A stretch of 8,899 bases of DNA from Thermotogaceae bacterium. Its GTDB lineage: Bacteria > Thermotogota > Thermotogae > B21-G9 > HyVt-16. Made by a program: the position numbers and the translations under genes. The notes beneath the pieces were generated by a model that saw only the letters and a list, made by a program, of their open reading frames with translations, ran no database searches and was not told the DNA's origin. Every line of letters starts with the position of its first letter. The stretch's first letter is position 1. The stretch is from the NCBI GenBank assembly GCA_011043375.1, contig DQYP01000278.1, forward strand, positions 1-8,899, read 5' to 3'. Shown here in pieces: positions 6,471-8,899 of the stretch.

Positions 6471-7310
6471 AGCCACTAACCCCACTTCTAACTGATCGTC
6501 TGTTGGTTCCCTTGTCGTGAGTTTCTGAAGTAACAATCCTGGTAAAGCGAGTACTCTTATCACTGGATTTTTAATATATTTTGCAGTGAATCTCTGAAAT
6601 TCAAAAGCAAGGCCGGCTATAAGTGGAATCAATAGTATTCTGCTCAGAAATCTCTCAATGAAATTCAATCTTCCAAACACTCCCAATAAACTAAAGACTA
6701 TTATTGCTGCTACCATCGTTATCATCAAAAAGCTGGTTCCACATCTCGGATGCAAAGTGGAATATTTTCTTGCGTTTTCAACAGTTAAATCTTCTCCTGC
6801 TTCATAGGTGTAAACGCTCTTGTGTTCGGCTCCGTGATACTGAAATACTCTCTTTATGTCGGGGATAAAACCTATTATCCAAACGTAAAGCAATAAAACA
6901 ATCGTTCTGATTATACCTTCTGTTAATGAGAACAGAAACTCATTATTCCTTATAAATGAAAATATACTCGCCAAAAGTAAAGGTAAAATAGAAAACAAAA
7001 GTATTCCAAACCCAAACGCTAAGAGTATACTGAGTATTATATCCTTTTTTGAAAGTTTTACATCTTCGCCAGCAACTTGAGCGGAAAAACCAAGTACATT
7101 AATCCCAACAAACAAAGCTTCCCAAAGGACCAAAACTCCTCTTATTATCGGGATCTTACGCCATTTGCTTGTGGATGCAATCGCAGATGGATAATCTCTA
7201 ACAACAATTTCACCTGTTTTCTTCCTAACAGCAACTGATACCTTCTTTCCCTTCATCATTACACCTTCGATGACTGCTTGACCACCGACCAACAATTTAT
7301 TTTCTTTCAA
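6342..7310 (-). CDS. yqhQ: YqhQ-family (DUF1385) multi-spanning membrane protein
   Basis: The 322-residue product is clearly DUF1385 (Bacillus YqhQ family), whose biochemical role is not established to my knowledge. Hallmarks are GGQAVIEGVMMKG (9-21), RVFQYHGAEHKSVYTYE (154-170), and STLHPRCGTSFLM (184-196). The conserved H159, E162, H163, H187 and C190 could form a metal site (inference). Hydrophobic segments lie at about 91-118, 133-150, 194-212 and 222-236. The conserved core ends near TTREPTDDQLEV and LVALKASL (265-285). A strongly acidic tail of about 40 residues follows and is encoded antisense to the 3' end of the wecA-like gene. The start is TTG at 7308-7310 with GAGGTGAT (7316-7323) upstream, inside the preceding small gene, which it overlaps by 14 bases. 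In many Firmicutes this gene sits near prmC/prfA (family knowledge); here it does not. Confidence 0.93.
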   Translation of the reverse strand: MKENKLLVGGQAVIEGVMMKGKKVSVAVRKKTGEIVVRDYPSAIASTSKWRKIPIIRGVLVLWEALFVGINVLGFSAQVAGEDVKLSKKDIILSILLAFGFGILLFSILPLLLASIFSFIRNNEFLFSLTEGIIRTIVLLLYVWIIGFIPDIKRVFQYHGAEHKSVYTYEAGEDLTVENARKYSTLHPRCGTSFLMITMVAAIIVFSLLGVFGRLNFIERFLSRILLIPLIAGLAFEFQRFTAKYIKNPVIRVLALPGLLLQKLTTREPTDDQLEVGLVALKASLDLEWRSNVEIEENTERDIEDKSYNTILVEEDTKKVEQ

Positions 7311-7542
7311 CTTTCATCACCTCATTTAGTACCTTCTCAGCATTATCGTCTAATAAGACGAATTGGTAAAATTTATAAGCCATAACATCATTTGGGGAAC
7401 TTTTACTGAAAAAATATTTGTTTACTTTTTTCCGAAATAAATCTTTTTCTTCTCGATTCATGGAAGCTATTATTTTAATCACTTCTAATAAATTTTCATC
7501 CTCTAAACAAGCGTTTACTATCTCCTTTATATTTTCTTCCAT
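7297..7542 (-). CDS. Unrecognised 81-residue helical protein upstream of yqhQ
   Basis: I do not recognise this family. The product is 81 residues, rich in Glu, Lys, Asn and Asp, with no signal peptide, membrane segment, Cys or obvious metal site. It is likely all-helical: an acidic N-terminal helix (about 3-13), a hydrophobic helix ending IIASMN (about 17-28), a basic middle (EEKDLFRKKVNKYFF), then a helix with AYKFYQFVLL and a charged end. Evidence that it is real: the ATG at 7542 has GAGGAGAG (7548-7555) at good spacing, an extended -10 promoter lies 35 bases further upstream, and its 3' end overlaps the yqhQ-like start by 14 bases. The overlap suggests co-expression with the membrane protein and possibly a shared task (inference). 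A small regulator or partner of the YqhQ-like protein is possible but unproven. Confidence 0.78.
   Translation of the reverse strand: MEENIKEIVNACLEDENLLEVIKIIASMNREEKDLFRKKVNKYFFSKSSPNDVMAYKFYQFVLLDDNAEKVLNEVMKVERK
7316..7323 (-). promoter_or_regulatory. Ribosome binding site for the TTG-started yqhQ-like gene
   Basis: GAGGTGAT on the minus strand lies five bases before the TTG start at 7310. It sits within the last codons of the 81-residue upstream gene, pointing to coupled translation. Confidence 0.75.
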
Positions 7543-7576
7543 GAAATCTCTCCTCGAACCAAACTTATCTTAAATC

Positions 7577-7606
7577 ATTATAACATCATTGAAAAAAATT
7601 GTGTAA
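7577..7606 (-). promoter_or_regulatory. Extended -10 promoter for the 81-aa gene and yqhQ (minus strand)
   Basis: On the minus strand TATAAT (7582 to 7577) is preceded by TG one base upstream. A partial -35, TTACAC (7606 to 7601), sits 18 bp away. Transcription would start near 7570, giving a leader of about 28 bases before the ATG at 7542. Its -35 region coincides with that of the divergent fumarase promoter. Confidence 0.65.
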
Positions 7607-7629
7607 TTGATCTTCAGTGATGATAAAAT
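7599..7629 (+). promoter_or_regulatory. Extended -10 promoter for the fumarase operon
   Basis: TAAAAT at 7624-7629 is preceded by TG one base upstream (7621-7622), an extended -10 with one deviation from TATAAT. The best -35 candidate, TTGTGT (7599-7604), is at a long 19-bp spacing and is weak. The predicted leader is about 25 bases. Confidence 0.5.
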
Positions 7630-7646
7630 CAGTTTAGAAAAAGTTT

Positions 7647-7651
7647 GGAGG
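7647..7651 (+). promoter_or_regulatory. Ribosome binding site deciding the fumarase alpha start
   Basis: GGAGG lies eight bases before the GTG at 7660. An in-frame TTG at 7645 would overlap this site and has no site of its own, so GTG 7660 is preferred. Confidence 0.8.
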
Positions 7652-7659
7652 AATTTCTC

Positions 7660-8481
7660 GTGAAACATATAAGTTATCACAAAATAATCAAAAGTTTGAA
7701 GAGGGAATTATTGAAAGCTAATGTTAATTTAAATCATGAAGTGTTAGAGATACTCAAAAAATATTCCTCAAACGAAATAGTTAAATTCTTAGTTGACAAC
7801 GCTGAAATATCTTTGAAAAGTAAATTACCACTTTGTCAAGATACTGGGATAATAGAGTTTTTCGTAGAATTAGGAAATGAAGTAAGATTGGAAAAAGATA
7901 TAACTTCTATTCTGAATAAGGCTGTGGCGCAAGCATACAAAGAATATTACTTTAGGTACTCTGTGGTTTCTGACCCACTCTTTGAAAGAAAGAACACCTT
8001 CTCTAACATTCCTTGCATAATCAATCTTGATCACATTCCTGGAGATAAATTGAAGATCGAGTTCCTCGTAAAAGGAGGAGGTAGCGAGAACTTAACAGCT
8101 TTGAAGATGTTTGAACCATCTGCGTCCATTGATGAAATAAAAGAATTCATAATTGAACATATAAAGTTAAACGGTGGAAAAGCCTGTCCACCTTTACATA
8201 TAGGAATTGGAATAGGTGGTACAGCTGAGAAGGCCGCATTCCTTTCAAAAAAAGCTTTATTAAAATCTTTCAAAATGAGAAACAGTAATGCCTTGTACAA
8301 AAATTTAGAAGAAGAACTTTTGAAGAAACTAAATGAGCTGAAAATAGGATTTCAAGGTTTAGGCATAGGTCCTACAGTTTTGTCAGTTAACATTGAATAT
8401 TTCCCAACCCATATAGCCACATTACCCGTTGCTGTTTCGGTAAACTGTTACTTGTGCCGAAAAGGAGTGATAGAACTTTGA
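7660..8481 (+). CDS. Fumarate hydratase class I, alpha subunit (iron-sulfur)
   Basis: The 273-residue product is the N-terminal-type subunit of two-subunit class I fumarase or tartrate dehydratase, an oxygen-sensitive [4Fe-4S] enzyme that interconverts fumarate and malate in the cytoplasm. Motifs are LPLCQDTG (56-63, with ligand C59 and D61, which aligns with the catalytic Asp of class I fumarases), VKGGGSEN (137-144), ACPPLHIGIGIGGTAEKA (175-192, ligand C176), GLGIGPTV (233-240) and a C-terminal NCYLCRKG (262-269), where C263 aligns with the third cluster ligand. The additional C266 is unusual for the position, where Ala is common. The start is GTG 7660. The stop overlaps the TTG start of the beta gene by four bases, as expected for subunits made in equal amounts. 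L-tartrate dehydratase is the main alternative, since the two activities share one family; fumarase is more likely in a general metabolic setting. Confidence 0.95.
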   Translation: MKHISYHKIIKSLKRELLKANVNLNHEVLEILKKYSSNEIVKFLVDNAEISLKSKLPLCQDTGIIEFFVELGNEVRLEKDITSILNKAVAQAYKEYYFRYSVVSDPLFERKNTFSNIPCIINLDHIPGDKLKIEFLVKGGGSENLTALKMFEPSASIDEIKEFIIEHIKLNGGKACPPLHIGIGIGGTAEKAAFLSKKALLKSFKMRNSNALYKNLEEELLKKLNELKIGFQGLGIGPTVLSVNIEYFPTHIATLPVAVSVNCYLCRKGVIEL

Positions 8482-8899
8482 AATACATTTGCAACAACAT
8501 AGACGATGTCGTGCAGATAATTGATTTAATCCAACCTATGGATATGGTCGTTTTCAATGGAGAACTCTTGGTGATGAGGGATGCTGCTCAAAAAAGATTA
8601 ATTCAAATTTTCAATTCAAATAAGAAATTACCGGTTAGCCTAAAAAATAAGATTGTTTTTTATGCTGGCCCTTCTAGAACCCCTCCGAACTTTGTTATAG
8701 GTTCAATAGGTCCTACTACAAGTGCGAGAATGGACAAGTATCTAGATTTTTTGTATTCAAATGGAGTTATTGCAACAGTAGGGAAAGGCCCAAGAACTAA
8801 AAAAGCGATTGAATTAACTAAAAAATATAAAAAAACATATTTCATCACCTTGAGTGGCGCTGCTGCTCTACTTTCAAAAATGATAATCGATTATGAAGT
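8478..8899 (+). CDS. Fumarate hydratase class I, beta subunit (3' end cut by window)
   Basis: This frame starts with TTG at 8478, overlaps the alpha stop by four bases (TTGA), is preceded by AAGGAGTGA (8462-8470), and stays open for 140 codons to the window edge. The family's C-terminal-type subunit is usually about 170-190 residues, so roughly three quarters is present. Visible landmarks are FNGELLVMRDAAQKR (26-40), LPVSLKNKIVFYAGP (51-65), IGSIGPTTSARMDKY (74-88) with the substrate-binding Thr and R84, and VGKGPRTKKA (101-110), followed by FITLSGAAALL. Together with the alpha subunit it forms the substrate pocket over the iron-sulfur cluster. At residue 38 a Gln stands where family members commonly have His (RDAAHKR), a possible local quirk. 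The frame is certain; the fumarase versus tartrate dehydratase choice is as for alpha. Confidence 0.94.
   Translation, partial: MKYICNNIDDVVQIIDLIQPMDMVVFNGELLVMRDAAQKRLIQIFNSNKKLPVSLKNKIVFYAGPSRTPPNFVIGSIGPTTSARMDKYLDFLYSNGVIATVGKGPRTKKAIELTKKYKKTYFITLSGAAALLSKMIIDYE

Noticed and set aside
6471..6560. Possible terminator for the HD/CapD/WecA operon after the wecA stop
   Set aside because: No stable stem followed by a T tract was found. The transcript must end by another route or further inside the yqhQ gene.
8660..8848. Open frame on the minus strand near the right edge
   Set aside because: The plus strand here encodes unmistakable class I fumarase beta motifs; the minus frame is a shadow.
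1..8899. CRISPR array, transposon, phage, defence island or toxin-antitoxin system
   Set aside because: No regular spaced repeats, transposase or integrase motifs, tRNA or toxin-like pairs were seen. The base composition looks even and the genes are typical chromosomal ones.

Overview
The window looks like ordinary, gene-dense chromosome from an AT-rich, probably anaerobic and thermophilic bacterium. The most likely group is the Thermotogota. The reasons are Lys/Glu-rich proteins, frequent TTG starts (4 of the 8 starts visible), strong GGAGG-type ribosome binding sites, a two-subunit class I fumarase, a glycine-cleavage T protein and a YqhQ/DUF1385 membrane protein. The phylum assignment is an inference from gene content; the genus cannot be named from sequence reading alone.

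Layout. (1) Positions 2-1313, plus strand: the 3' end of a small DUF2007-like gene overlaps gcvT, and a strong intrinsic terminator follows. (2) Positions 1318-1992, minus strand: a COG4123/TrmN6-like methyltransferase that converges on gcvT and contains gcvT's terminator inside its own 3' end. (3) Positions 2087-6470, plus strand: a tightly packed three-gene unit with an HD-domain phosphohydrolase, a membrane-anchored CapD/WbpM/PglF-type UDP-sugar 4,6-dehydratase, and a WecA/TagO/WbpL-type polyprenyl-phosphate sugar-1-phosphate transferase. The last two fit the start of cell-surface glycan synthesis: one makes a modified UDP-sugar, the other loads a sugar phosphate onto the lipid carrier. (4) Positions 6342-7542, minus strand: an 81-residue unknown protein overlaps the start of a yqhQ-like gene, whose own 3' end runs 129 bases into the convergent wecA-like gene. 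(5) Positions 7660-8899, plus strand: the alpha subunit of class I fumarase and the start of its beta subunit, cut by the window edge.

There is almost no non-coding DNA. The longest gaps are about 94 bases (1993-2086) and 117 bases (7543-7659), and both hold promoter-like sequences with an extended -10 (TGn plus TATAAT or TAAAAT). No tRNA, rRNA, CRISPR array, insertion sequence or phage gene was seen.

I found no convincing new defence or mobile system. The most interesting signals are structural: the codon-aligned antisense overlap of two protein tails at 6342-6470, a terminator that folds properly only on the strand where it is needed while coding on the other, a pair of divergent promoters sharing one -35 region inside an imperfect dyad, and an HD phosphohydrolase locked into an envelope-glycan operon.
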